Assembly: GCA_017520825.1 (NCBI GenBank)
Contig: JAFXEX010000028.1
Location: forward strand, 1 to 64,000
Source of the DNA: Clostridia bacterium
GTDB lineage: Bacteria; Bacillota; Clostridia; Oscillospirales; SIG627
Length of the DNA stretch: 64,000 nt
Reading direction: 5' to 3'
Shown here: positions 51,211-59,991 of the stretch, one piece after another
How the letters are laid out: every line of letters begins with the position of its first letter
Position numbering within the stretch: position 1 is the first letter of the stretch
Program-made: the position numbers and the translations under genes
The notes under the pieces: generated by a model
What the model was told of the DNA's origin: nothing
Database searches by the model: none
The model's input: only the letters and a program-made list of their open reading frames with translations

Positions 51211-52557
51211 TTATACGCAACCCTGAGCCTTCATAGCCTCTGCAACCTTGAGGAAGCCTGCGATGTTAGCGCCTGCTACAAGGTCGTCGCCGAAGCCGTA
51301 AGCCTGAGCAGCGTCAACCGAGCTCTTGAAGATGTTCTTCATAATCTGATGAAGCTTAGCGTCAACCTCTTCTGCAGTCCAGCTGTAGCGCATAGAGTTC
51401 TGTGACATTTCAAGACCTGAAGTTGCAACACCACCTGCGTTAACAGCCTTTGAGGGAGCAACCTTTACGCCGTTTGCCTTGAGGTAAGCAATAGCCTCGT
51501 TTGTGGTGGGCATATTTGAAACCTCAACGTAGTACTTAACGCCGTTGGCAACGATCTTTTCAGCGTCCTCAATTCTTACCTCGTTCTGAGTAGCGCAAGG
51601 CATAAGAATGTCAGCCTTAACGCCCCAGGGCTTCTGACCTGCGAAGAAGGGAACGTTGAATTTCTCTGCGTAGTCCTGAACTCTGTTACGGCAGGAAGCA
51701 CGCATTTCAAGCATATAGTTGATTTTTTCTTCTGTGTTTACGCCGTTCTCGTCGTAGATGTATCCGTCGGGACCTGAAATAACCACAACCTTACCACCAA
51801 GCTCGGTGATCTTCTTAACGGTACCCCAAGCAACGTTACCGAAGCCTGATACGACGAAGGTCTTGCCCTTGATGTCGTCACCGAAGTGGTTGAGCATTTC
51901 AACTGTGTAGTAAACTGCGCCAAAGCCTGTTGCTTCGGGACGGATGAGAGAACCACCGTATTGGAGTCCCTTACCTGTAAGCACGCCGGTAAACTCGTTT
52001 CTAAGTCTCTTGTACTGACCGAACATATAGCCGATCTCACGTGCGCCTACACCAAGGTCGCCTGCGGGAACGTCTACGTCAGCGCCGATGTGACGGCTGA
52101 GTTCTGTCATAAAGCTCTGGCAGAAGCGCATAACTTCAGCGTCTGACTTGCCCTGAGGGTCGAAGTCGGCGCCACCCTTACCACCACCCATGGGGAGAGA
52201 GGTAAGACTGTTCTTGAAGGTCTGCTCAAAGCCGAGGAACTTGATAATTCCGGAATATACGTTGGGAGCGAATCTGATACCACCCTTGTAAGGACCGATT
52301 GCAGAGTTGAACTGAACTCTGAAGCCTCTGTTTACCTGCACCTTGCCGTTGTCGTCAACCCACGGTACCTTAAAGGTAATCTGTCTTTCGGGCTCAACCA
52401 TTCTTTCAAGGATGCCTGCTTCTACGAAGTCGGGGCGCGCATCAATGACGGGCTCGATGCTTTCGAATACTTCCTCAACTGTCTGAATGAATTCGGGCTC
52501 ATTGGCATTTCTCTTCTTGACAGTTTCAAGGACGTCTAACATATACTGGTTTTTCAT
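51211..52557 (-). CDS. gdhA: NADP-type glutamate dehydrogenase
   Basis: The 448-residue hexameric-type enzyme has the glutamate dehydrogenase signature LPMGGGKGGADFDP (catalytic Lys), the DVPAGDLGVGAREIGYMFGQYKR segment, GSLIRPEATGFG and the Rossmann loop GFGNVAWG. Length and PEATGFG fit the small NADP-dependent anabolic class. It assimilates ammonium into glutamate, or runs in reverse. The ATG follows AGGAGG. An unusually long 3' region with a hairpin array separates its stop from its terminator. Confidence 0.96.
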   Translation of the reverse strand: MKNQYMLDVLETVKKRNANEPEFIQTVEEVFESIEPVIDARPDFVEAGILERMVEPERQITFKVPWVDDNGKVQVNRGFRVQFNSAIGPYKGGIRFAPNVYSGIIKFLGFEQTFKNSLTSLPMGGGKGGADFDPQGKSDAEVMRFCQSFMTELSRHIGADVDVPAGDLGVGAREIGYMFGQYKRLRNEFTGVLTGKGLQYGGSLIRPEATGFGAVYYTVEMLNHFGDDIKGKTFVVSGFGNVAWGTVKKITELGGKVVVISGPDGYIYDENGVNTEEKINYMLEMRASCRNRVQDYAEKFNVPFFAGQKPWGVKADILMPCATQNEVRIEDAEKIVANGVKYYVEVSNMPTTNEAIAYLKANGVKVAPSKAVNAGGVATSGLEMSQNSMRYSWTAEEVDAKLHQIMKNIFKSSVDAAQAYGFGDDLVAGANIAGFLKVAEAMKAQGCV

Positions 52558-52625
52558 AACGAATAACCTCCTATAAAAATAAATGCAATTTTATTCACAA
52601 AAATAAATAAAACTATAATAAAGTT

Positions 52626-52654
52626 ATTATAATTACCTTTTGCCTGCTTGTCAA
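52626..52654 (-). promoter_or_regulatory. Sigma-A promoter of gdhA
   Basis: TTGACA (52649-52654), 17 bp, TATAAT (52626-52631) on the minus strand; fully consensus. Confidence 0.9.
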
Positions 52655-52716
52655 TAGAAAATTTGCAAAAAAATGACAATCAGCGCTGTTTTTGTGAAAA
52701 AATAACGGACTTTTCC

Positions 52717-52745
52717 TTGACATTTATTTGTGTTTATGTTACAAA
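52717..52745 (+). promoter_or_regulatory. Sigma-A promoter of rsmD-coaD
   Basis: TTGACA (52717-52722), 17 bp, TACAAA (52740-52745), about 60 bp upstream of the rsmD ATG. Confidence 0.7.
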
Positions 52746-52806
52746 ATATATAGTGTACGTTTTATGACACCACAAGAAACGGAAGATATTATAACGGAGA
52801 GAATAA

Positions 52807-53364
52807 ATGAGAATAATTACAGGAATTGCAAGAGGAATAAAGCTGGAGTCCCCCTACGGCGACCAGGTGCGCCCTACAACCGAAATGGCGAAGGAGGGCA
52901 TTTTCAGTGCTATACAGTTTGACCTTGACTCCCGACGTGTGCTTGACCTTTTTGCAGGAAGCGGTCAGCTTGGACTTGAAGCATTGAGCAGAGGCGCAGA
53001 GAGCGCCGTATTCGTTGACGAAGCGCAGGCTTCCATAGAAATAGTAAAGAAAAACGCGCAGAAAACCAAGCTGTTTTCACAGTGCAGAATAGTGAGAATG
53101 GACTTTACCGACTTTTTGAAGAGGTCCAGCGACACCTTCCACTTCATTTTCGTTGACCCACCCTACGGCAAGAAATTGCTTCCCGAGGTGGTAAAAAAGG
53201 TAATGAAGTACGGCGCTCTGGCAGAGGACGGCGTTATCATACTCGAGGGCGAGGACAAGGAAATAGAAGGACTTGACGCAGTATGTGAAGAGTACGGCGT
53301 TGAGGTGAAAAAAGTATATAAATACGGAAAAACCTACGTGCATACCGTTGGGAGAAAACAATGA
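52807..53364 (+). CDS. rsmD: 16S rRNA (guanine966-N2)-methyltransferase RsmD
   Basis: The 185-residue SAM-dependent methyltransferase starts with MRIITGIARGIKLESP, a typical RsmD opening, and has VRPTTEMAKEGIFS, the SAM motif LDLFAGSGQLGLEALSRGA and the catalytic DPPYGK. It modifies G966 of 16S rRNA. It overlaps coaD by 4 nt, the common Bacillota rsmD-coaD pair. The ATG follows GGAGAG. Confidence 0.94.
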   Translation: MRIITGIARGIKLESPYGDQVRPTTEMAKEGIFSAIQFDLDSRRVLDLFAGSGQLGLEALSRGAESAVFVDEAQASIEIVKKNAQKTKLFSQCRIVRMDFTDFLKRSSDTFHFIFVDPPYGKKLLPEVVKKVMKYGALAEDGVIILEGEDKEIEGLDAVCEEYGVEVKKVYKYGKTYVHTVGRKQ

Positions 53365-53837
53365 AGGCAATAATACCCGGAAGCTTTGACCCCGTTACCG
53401 TAGGACATCTGGCGCTTGTTGAAAAGGCATCAGGTCTTTTTGACAGCGTTACAGTCCTGCTTTGCCATAATTTTGATAAAAAGACGCTGTTCACCTTTGA
53501 CCAGCGTCTTGAACTGCTTTCGGTAGCTACCTCGGGAATGTCGGGCGTCACCGTGGACTCTCACCAAGGCTGGCTATACGAATATCTCAAAGAGCAAAAG
53601 GACGCCGTGCTTTTCAAGGGCGTGAGAAACACTGTGGATTTTGAATATGAGAAAGCCATGGCAGACTTTAATTTTGAACACTCGGGCACCGAGACCGTTT
53701 TCGTTCTTTCAGACCCCGATTTTTCTGACGTTTCCTCCACCAAGGTCAGAGAGCTTCTGGCGCAGGGTGGGGAATGGAAAAAGCTTATACCACAAAATGC
53801 ACAAAAATTAGTGGAAAATTTCTACAGAAATATTTAA
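53361..53837 (+). CDS. coaD: Phosphopantetheine adenylyltransferase
   Basis: The 158-residue nucleotidyltransferase has IIPGSFDPVTVGHLALVEKA with the catalytic HxGH-type motif (GHL here), the GVRNTVDFEYE segment and the C-terminal DVSSTKVRELLAQGG. It catalyses the penultimate step of coenzyme A synthesis from 4'-phosphopantetheine and ATP. Translation is coupled to rsmD. Length is normal for the family (about 160). Confidence 0.95.
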   Translation: MKAIIPGSFDPVTVGHLALVEKASGLFDSVTVLLCHNFDKKTLFTFDQRLELLSVATSGMSGVTVDSHQGWLYEYLKEQKDAVLFKGVRNTVDFEYEKAMADFNFEHSGTETVFVLSDPDFSDVSSTKVRELLAQGGEWKKLIPQNAQKLVENFYRNI

Positions 53838-53844
53838 AAAGTAC

Positions 53845-53873
53845 TTGAAATTTCTTTTTTCATGATATATAAT
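53845..53873 (+). promoter_or_regulatory. Sigma-A promoter of the dcw (division and cell wall) cluster
   Basis: TTGAAA (53845-53850), 17 bp, TATAAT (53868-53873). Confidence 0.85.
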
Positions 53874-53883
53874 ATATGCAGTG

Positions 53884-53917
53884 GTGGTGAAAAGTGGGAC
53901 AAAAGGGTGGAAAGTGC
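53884..53917 (+). promoter_or_regulatory. Putative MraZ operator
   Basis: Directly at the expected transcript start lie GTGG-containing repeats: GTGGTGA at 53884, AGTGGGA at 53893 and GGTGGAA at 53906, the first two 10 bp apart. MraZ proteins bind TGGGN-type direct repeats in their own promoter, so autoregulation is likely. Confidence 0.55.
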
Positions 53918-53965
53918 ACCCAAAATCACCAAAAATTACCTGAAATTATGAAAGGGGGAACAAAA

Positions 53966-54385
53966 ATGCTTCTGGGACAGTTTGAATATAATCTTGACGC
54001 CAAGGGACGCGTTTTTGTTCCTGCAAAGCTGAAGGAATCCCTTGGTGAAACCTTCGTGCTTGCAAAGAGTATGGACCCGTGTATCGCCATTTATTCAAAG
54101 GAGATGTGGGAGAACTACGTTTCCAAGCTTTCTGCTTTGCCTGAAATGAAGGCGAGGGGAATCAGACGCTTCGTTTTCTCTACCGCTATTGAGGCAAGTG
54201 TGGATTCCCAGGGAAGAGTCCTGGTGACACAACCGTTGAGAGAGTACGCAGGTCTTGAAAAGGAGGTTACCATAATCGGTAACGGCGACCACGCAGAAAT
54301 CTGGAATTCAGACAAGTACAGAGAGTATATGGACGCCCAGAGCGTTGAAAGTATGGTTGACACTCTTATGGAATTCGGATTCTGA
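53966..54385 (+). CDS. mraZ: Transcriptional regulator MraZ
   Basis: The 139-residue protein has two SpoVT/AbrB-like halves with the DxxxR signature: NLDAKGRVFVPAKLKE (about 9-24) and SVDSQGRVLVTQPLRE (about 82-97). It is the conserved first gene of the division and wall cluster and represses that cluster in other bacteria. I chose the ATG at 53966, preceded by AAAGGGGG; a longer version would run through the operator-like repeats. It overlaps the rsmH start by 1 nt. Confidence 0.95.
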   Translation: MLLGQFEYNLDAKGRVFVPAKLKESLGETFVLAKSMDPCIAIYSKEMWENYVSKLSALPEMKARGIRRFVFSTAIEASVDSQGRVLVTQPLREYAGLEKEVTIIGNGDHAEIWNSDKYREYMDAQSVESMVDTLMEFGF

Positions 54386-55320
54386 TGGGTGAGTTCAAGC
54401 ACTATTCGGTAATGCTTCACGAAACCGTGGATATGCTATCGGTTCGTGAGGACGGAATATACGTTGACTGTACCTTGGGTGGTGGCGGACATTCAAGCGA
54501 GATTGCAAAGAAATTAAAATCGGGACGACTCATATGCATTGACAGAGACGCCGACGCCATTGAAGCCGGAAAAAAGCGCCTTGCAGAATATGCAGACAGA
54601 GTCACCTTTGTAAACGATAACTTCAAAAACATAAAATACATACTTGAGGATTTGAATATTGACGGGGTAGACGGCATTACGGCAGACCTTGGAGTTTCCT
54701 CCTATCAGCTTGATACTGCCGAGCGTGGATTTTCCTATCACTACGACGCCCCTCTCGATATGAGAATGAACAGATCGGACGCCTTAACTGCCAGGAAGGT
54801 AGTAAACGAATACACGGAAAAGGAATTGTTCCGTGTTATTTCGGAATACGGCGAAGAAAAATTTGCCTCACGCATAGCCAGGGCAATCGTGCAAAGGCGA
54901 GAGGAAAAGGAAATAGAGACCACCTTCGAGCTTGTGGACGTTATAAAATCTGCCGTGCCCAAGGCATCACAGATTGACAAGCATCCTGCGCGCAGAACCT
55001 TTCAGGCAATCCGAATTGAAGTAAACGACGAAATCGGAATGCTCAAGGGCGCCATTGAAGCAATGATAGATTCCCTTGCGCCAAAGGGAAGAATAGCAAT
55101 AATTACCTTTCACTCCCTTGAGGACAGAGCAGTCAAGGAAGTGTTTCAATCCAAGATAAAGGGTTGTGTATGTCCACCTAATTTCCCAGTGTGCGTGTGT
55201 GGCTTCAAGCCCGAATTAGAGTTACTTAACAAAAAGCCTGTAACTGCAGATACGGGAGAGCTTGACGAGAACAACCGTTCAAGAAGCGCAAAGCTCAGAG
55301 GAGCCCAACGGCTCGGATAA
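54385..55320 (+). CDS. rsmH: 16S rRNA (cytosine1402-N4)-methyltransferase RsmH
   Basis: The 311-residue methyltransferase has FKHYSVMLHETVDML at the N-terminus, the SAM motif VDCTLGGGGHSSEI, and the family-specific DLGVSSYQLDTAERGFSY, HPARRTFQAIRIEVN and FHSLEDRAVK. It methylates C1402 in the ribosomal decoding site. Second gene of the dcw cluster; the ATG overlaps the mraZ stop (TGATG). Confidence 0.96.
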   Translation: MGEFKHYSVMLHETVDMLSVREDGIYVDCTLGGGGHSSEIAKKLKSGRLICIDRDADAIEAGKKRLAEYADRVTFVNDNFKNIKYILEDLNIDGVDGITADLGVSSYQLDTAERGFSYHYDAPLDMRMNRSDALTARKVVNEYTEKELFRVISEYGEEKFASRIARAIVQRREEKEIETTFELVDVIKSAVPKASQIDKHPARRTFQAIRIEVNDEIGMLKGAIEAMIDSLAPKGRIAIITFHSLEDRAVKEVFQSKIKGCVCPPNFPVCVCGFKPELELLNKKPVTADTGELDENNRSRSAKLRGAQRLG

Positions 55321-55343
55321 AAAATTAAGAGAGGAAACGGAAA

Positions 55344-56042
55344 ATGTCAGAGTATTACACATCGGGTGATATCCTTGCAAAGAACAAAAGCAAGACCAAT
55401 ACGAAAAAAGACCTTGCAGGTGATTATCTTGCCGAAAAGGGATACGAACGCCAGGTTAATCCCCGTCGTATGAACGGTGGAAGAGACCGTTTGCCTCAGG
55501 ATTACGCTGCAAAAAACAAGGTCAGACTGAACAGCTCTCTTGCTACCACACCTGCTCAGGCAAAGCCCGGCGCTCCCAAGAGCGCTAACGTTCAGGTGGC
55601 TGCAAGGAAGAAGCGCGTAAGACCTCTCGTAAAGGTTACGGAGGTAAGAAAGGAAAAGCCCAAGACACCCTTTCCCATTTCGGCAATACTTTGTCTTATA
55701 GCCATAACGCTTATTTCTCTTTACGTTATACATCTGTATATCGAGCTTGACGAGCTTAACGCTACACTCACCAATTACAACAACCAGATAGCCGAAATGA
55801 AAAACGAGGAAAGAGTGTTGCAGAGTCAGAAGGCAAGTAAGTATAACCTTGAAGAGATAGAGAGAATCGCCAAAGAAAAGTACGGAATGGTAGATGCTGA
55901 CCAGCTTCCCAAGGAATACATTACTTCGGACAACGAAGACAGTATAGAGATAATGGAGACAGACACGGAGGAGAAAACTCCCGGCGCACTTCTTTCAGGC
56001 TTTGCGGGAGTAGTTTCCAATCTTTTATCATATATAAATTAG
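55344..56042 (+). CDS. ftsL: FtsL/DivIC-type cell division protein
   Basis: The 232-residue bitopic protein has a long basic cytoplasmic N-terminus (about 1-108), one membrane helix (about 112-132, FPISAILCLIAITLISLYV) and an extracellular coiled coil (about 135-185, ELDELNATLTNYNNQIAEMKNEE) ending in IERIAKEKYGMVDADQ. That is the septum-initiator pattern. It would form the FtsL-DivIC-DivIB complex that activates FtsW and the PBP. Position between rsmH and pbpB is canonical for ftsL. The cytoplasmic tail is longer than usual. Confidence 0.88.
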   Translation: MSEYYTSGDILAKNKSKTNTKKDLAGDYLAEKGYERQVNPRRMNGGRDRLPQDYAAKNKVRLNSSLATTPAQAKPGAPKSANVQVAARKKRVRPLVKVTEVRKEKPKTPFPISAILCLIAITLISLYVIHLYIELDELNATLTNYNNQIAEMKNEERVLQSQKASKYNLEEIERIAKEKYGMVDADQLPKEYITSDNEDSIEIMETDTEEKTPGALLSGFAGVVSNLLSYIN

Positions 56043-56063
56043 TAAAAACATAGTAATGTAATA

Positions 56064-56098
56064 AGAGTAAAGGGAAGAATGGTCTCTTTACTCTTTTT
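56064..56098 (+). terminator. Hairpin terminator between ftsL and pbpB
   Basis: AGAGTAAAG and CTTTACTCT form a 9-bp stem followed by TTTTGC. A second inverted repeat, GCTCAAA/TTTGAGC, follows at 56099-56125. Confidence 0.7.
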
Positions 56099-56120
56099 GC
56101 TCAAAGCCACGTGTCCGAAT

Positions 56121-56148
56121 TTGAGCAATTTTACGTTAACAGTAAAAT
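56121..56148 (+). promoter_or_regulatory. Possible promoter of pbpB
   Basis: TTGAGC (56121-56126), 16 bp, TAAAAT (56143-56148), after the terminator and about 30 bp upstream of the TTG start. Confidence 0.5.
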
Positions 56149-56178
56149 AATTGATAGAATTTGTCGAGGAGGACGGAT

Positions 56179-58518
56179 TTGAAATATCGTGTGCAGGCGT
56201 CACGCCGAAAAATAAACAAAAAAACCAATTTGCTCATATTTTTGAGCATCGTTGCAGCCATTATTCTTATTGGCAGACTTGCATATTATTCAATCTACCT
56301 TTACGATGAATATCAGAATAAAACCATTGCGCAATCGGTTACCGAGTCAACCATAAAGGCAAGCCGAGGCACCGTTTACGACAGAAATATGAATATTCTT
56401 GCTATCAGCGTAACGGTGGAAAGAATTTTCATTTCTCCTGCAGATATTCCCCAGATGACCGTAAAGGAATATATCAACGATTACGTTGAAAATATGAAGG
56501 GCAACGACGGAGTCAAGGAGGAGGAAAAAGCTCGTCTTACTGCGCAGTACGAGGACCTGTCAATAACGGTGGGTGAGGATATTGCCAACGAGCTTTCCCG
56601 GATACTTGAGGTTGACAAGGACACCATAATGACCAAGGTTGCAAAAACCAACCGAAAGGACGAGACCATAAAAAAGAAGGTTGACGAAAACGTTGCCGAC
56701 AAGGTGCGTGACCTGATTTCCAATAAGCACTACAATACCTGCATTTATCTTGAGGAGGATACCAGACGTACCTACCCATACGGAACGCTTGCCTCTCACA
56801 TACTGGGCTTTACGGGCACCGATAACACCGGACTTGCAGGAGTTGAGCTTTACTACGACGAAAAGCTTTCGGGCATAAACGGAAAAATAATCAAGGCAGT
56901 CAACGGAGTTGGCGACCAGATGCCCTATAAATACGAAAGCTACATTCCGGCAACGGCAGGCACCAACGTAATGCTCACGCTTGACGCCAATATACAAAGA
57001 ATATTGGAAAAGAATCTTGACCTTTCCTATGCAGATACCCAGGCAGAATCGGGCGTTATGGGAATAGTTATGGACGTCAATACCTTTGATATACTTGGAA
57101 TGGCGACGCTTCCCAACTTCGACTGCAACGACCCCTACACTCTGGACCTGTCGTCTCAGGCAAAGCTTGACGCCTTTGTGGGAACCGACGAGGAAAAGAA
57201 CGAAAAATATACCGAGCTTATTTACGGACTTTGGAAAAACAGATTTATAACCGATACCTACGAGCCGGGCTCTACCTTTAAAATGATAGTGGCAGCAAGC
57301 GCAGTCGAGGAGGGGCTGGTTAAGAAAAACGACGGCTTCTACTGCTCGGGCAGTATAAGAGTTGACGGCTATCCCAAGCCCATCAATTGCCATCTTCTCT
57401 CGGGACACGGACAGCAGACCTTCGAGGAGGCGCTGTGGCATTCCTGCAACCCCGTTTTCGTTACCATGGGCTTGAGAATGGGAACAGAACGCTTCTACAA
57501 ATATTTCAAGGCCTTCGGATATACCGAAAAAACGGGCATCGACCTGCCGGGAGAAAAGTTGGGCTTGTGGTTTGAGCGCTTCAATCAGGTTGAGCTTGCA
57601 GTATCTGCCTTCGGTCAGACCTTTACCGTAACGCCTATTCAGCACGTTGCAGCAGTTGCAACCGTTGCAAACGGTGGATATCTCGGTACACCTCACGTTC
57701 TCAAGGCAACGCTTGACGAGGACGGAAACGTGGTTTCCACCTACGAGGATTCCACGAGACGTCAGGTAATTTCCGAGCAGACGAGCAAAGAAATCGTATC
57801 CTATATGGAGGGCGGCGTTGAAAGTGGAGGCTCTGCGAGAAACGCTTACGTCAAGGGATATAAGGTAGCTGCTAAAACGGGAACCACCGTTAAAACGGCT
57901 CTCCGTTCACAGACGGGCGAAACCAAATACATAAGCTCCTGCGTAGCCTTTGCTCCTGCAGACGACCCACAGGTAGTAGTAATGGTGCTGGTGGACGAGC
58001 CCGTTGGCTCATACTACGGTGGTACGATTGCTGCGCCTGTAGTATCAAGAGTTATGGCAGAGGTGCTTCCTTACCTCGGCGTTGAGCCCGAATATGACGA
58101 CGACGAGCTTGAAACCGTTGCCTACGCCGTTGAAAGCTACGTAAACGATACCGTCAGCGACGCTCAGGCGAAGATATTAAAGGCAGACTATAAATACAAG
58201 GTAATCGGAAGTGGTCTTTCGGTTATCAGACAGGTGCCCAAGGCAGGTGACGCTCTGGCTCACGGAGGAACTATCGTGCTTTACACCGACGACGTTACCT
58301 CGGGCAAGACGTTGGTTCCCGACGTAGTTGGCTTGACTGCGTCTGCAGCAAACAAGGCAATAGTTGACGCAGGACTTAACATCACCATAGAGGGAACCAG
58401 CCCCGATCACCTTGAGGGCGCAATAGCAGTTACACAGTCAATTGAAGCGAATACAACCGTTGATAAGGGAACAATAGTAACGGTAGATTTCAGAAACTAT
58501 TCAAACATTACGGATTAG
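56179..58518 (+). CDS. pbpB: Division transpeptidase PBP2B/SpoVD type with PASTA domains
   Basis: The 779-residue class B penicillin-binding protein has an N-terminal membrane helix (about 18-40), a dimerisation region and the transpeptidase domain. The three active-site motifs are GSTFK (SxxK), HSCNP (SxN) and AAKTGTT (KTG). Two C-terminal PASTA domains follow (about 655-710 and 715-775), as in PBP2B rather than the single one of SpoVD. I chose the TTG at 56179 because AGGAGG lies 6 nt upstream. It cross-links septal peptidoglycan with FtsW. A terminator and candidate promoter upstream give it separate expression from ftsL. Confidence 0.93.
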   Translation: MKYRVQASRRKINKKTNLLIFLSIVAAIILIGRLAYYSIYLYDEYQNKTIAQSVTESTIKASRGTVYDRNMNILAISVTVERIFISPADIPQMTVKEYINDYVENMKGNDGVKEEEKARLTAQYEDLSITVGEDIANELSRILEVDKDTIMTKVAKTNRKDETIKKKVDENVADKVRDLISNKHYNTCIYLEEDTRRTYPYGTLASHILGFTGTDNTGLAGVELYYDEKLSGINGKIIKAVNGVGDQMPYKYESYIPATAGTNVMLTLDANIQRILEKNLDLSYADTQAESGVMGIVMDVNTFDILGMATLPNFDCNDPYTLDLSSQAKLDAFVGTDEEKNEKYTELIYGLWKNRFITDTYEPGSTFKMIVAASAVEEGLVKKNDGFYCSGSIRVDGYPKPINCHLLSGHGQQTFEEALWHSCNPVFVTMGLRMGTERFYKYFKAFGYTEKTGIDLPGEKLGLWFERFNQVELAVSAFGQTFTVTPIQHVAAVATVANGGYLGTPHVLKATLDEDGNVVSTYEDSTRRQVISEQTSKEIVSYMEGGVESGGSARNAYVKGYKVAAKTGTTVKTALRSQTGETKYISSCVAFAPADDPQVVVMVLVDEPVGSYYGGTIAAPVVSRVMAEVLPYLGVEPEYDDDELETVAYAVESYVNDTVSDAQAKILKADYKYKVIGSGLSVIRQVPKAGDALAHGGTIVLYTDDVTSGKTLVPDVVGLTASAANKAIVDAGLNITIEGTSPDHLEGAIAVTQSIEANTTVDKGTIVTVDFRNYSNITD

Positions 58519-58527
58519 GAGTTAATT

Positions 58528-59991
58528 ATGGAGCTGAAAAAGGTACTTCATGGGATTGACGTAAAGGAGATTAAGGCAGATTTATCTCTCGACGTCAAGG
58601 GAGTGACACAAAATAGCAAAAACATAAAAGAGGACTATATTTTCGTTGCTCTCAAGGGCGCAAGATTTGACGGCAACGCATATATTCCGTCGGCTCTTGA
58701 AATGGGCGCAGTTTGTATCGTCACCGATACCAAGCCCGAGGGAGACGTTCCCTACGTTCTTGTTGACTGTCCCAGAAAGGCACTTTCTCTCCTTTTATCA
58801 AACTTCTATTCAAGACCTCAGGACAGCTTCAAGCTTTCTGTGGGAGTCACGGGCACTAACGGAAAAACCTCAACCACTATGATGCTTAAAAACATATTCG
58901 AGTCGGCAGGCTATAAGGTGGGGCTTATAGGCACTATGAAATATCTCATAGGCGACGAGGTCTACAACAGTGAGTCCGAGGGCAACCTGCTTACTACTCC
59001 AGATTCCGAAAATTTCTGGTCCCTTCTTGCCACTATGCGTGACAAGGGCGTTGACGCGCTTATTATGGAGGTGTCCTCACACGCTCTTGCCCTTGACAAA
59101 ATATACGGCATGCACTTCAATTGTGGAATTTTCACCAATCTTACTCGGGACCACCTTGACTTCCACCACGATTTTGATAACTATCTTGAAGCCAAGGCAA
59201 AGCTGTTTACAATGTGTGACGTGGGCGTTCTCAACCACGACGACGGCGCCAGCGAAAGGATAAAGCAGATTGCCACCTGTCCCATTAAGACCTACTCCAT
59301 TGATTCGGTGGAAAGTGACTTTACTGCCAAGAATATGAAGCTCAAGGGCGCTATCGGCGTAGAGTACGAGCTTCTTACAGAGGGACTTATATTCAGAATA
59401 AGAGTTGATATACCCGGTAGATTTACAGTATATAATTCTCTTGCTGCTGCATCAGCATCACTGCTTCTGGGACTTGGAAGCGATAACGTAATAAAGGGAT
59501 TTGGCAAGACGGACAGAATAGAGGGACGCATAGACCGTGTGGATATAGATGCACCCTATAGCGTTATCATTGACTTTGCCCATACCCCCGATGCTATGGA
59601 AAACGTTATAAACACTGTCAGAGGCTTTACGGAGGGTAGAATAATTTCACTCTTCGGCTGTGGAGGTGACCGTGACAGAACCAAGCGTCCCATAATGGGT
59701 AAGCTTGCAACCGAAATGTCGGACTTCGTTATTATAACCTCGGACAACTCCAGAAGCGAGGACACCGAGGACATTATAAAGGATATAGTTCAAGGCGTTG
59801 AAAAGGATAACTACGTGACCGAGCCCGACCGTAAAAAAGCCATACACAGAGCTATGGATATGGCTGAGAAGGGCGACGTGGTGCTTTGTCTTGGCAAGGG
59901 ACACGAGGAATATGAAATAGACAAATTCGGAAAGCACCGTTTTTCCGAATACGAAATAGTACTTGAATATTACGGCGAGGCTAAGAAATGA
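58528..59991 (+). CDS. murE: UDP-MurNAc-tripeptide synthetase MurE
   Basis: The 487-residue Mur ligase adds the third amino acid to UDP-MurNAc-Ala-Glu. Motifs: VTQNSKNIKEDYIFVAL (N-domain), ATP loop GVTGTNGKTSTT, LTRDHLDFHH, and the C-domain ITSDNSRSEDTEDII. The motif DNSR stands where meso-diaminopimelate-specific enzymes have DNPR and lysine-specific ones DNPA, so diaminopimelate is the likely substrate. It overlaps murF by 4 nt. Confidence 0.95.
   Translation: MELKKVLHGIDVKEIKADLSLDVKGVTQNSKNIKEDYIFVALKGARFDGNAYIPSALEMGAVCIVTDTKPEGDVPYVLVDCPRKALSLLLSNFYSRPQDSFKLSVGVTGTNGKTSTTMMLKNIFESAGYKVGLIGTMKYLIGDEVYNSESEGNLLTTPDSENFWSLLATMRDKGVDALIMEVSSHALALDKIYGMHFNCGIFTNLTRDHLDFHHDFDNYLEAKAKLFTMCDVGVLNHDDGASERIKQIATCPIKTYSIDSVESDFTAKNMKLKGAIGVEYELLTEGLIFRIRVDIPGRFTVYNSLAAASASLLLGLGSDNVIKGFGKTDRIEGRIDRVDIDAPYSVIIDFAHTPDAMENVINTVRGFTEGRIISLFGCGGDRDRTKRPIMGKLATEMSDFVIITSDNSRSEDTEDIIKDIVQGVEKDNYVTEPDRKKAIHRAMDMAEKGDVVLCLGKGHEEYEIDKFGKHRFSEYEIVLEYYGEAKK

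Noticed and set aside
52728-52922. Small ORF overlapping the start of rsmD
   Set aside because: It runs in another frame through the conserved rsmD sequence and overlaps the promoter.
53894-53965. Longer MraZ starting at 53894
   Set aside because: The extra residues are low complexity, overlap the operator-like repeats, and MraZ proteins begin with the MLLGQFEYNLD-type strand.
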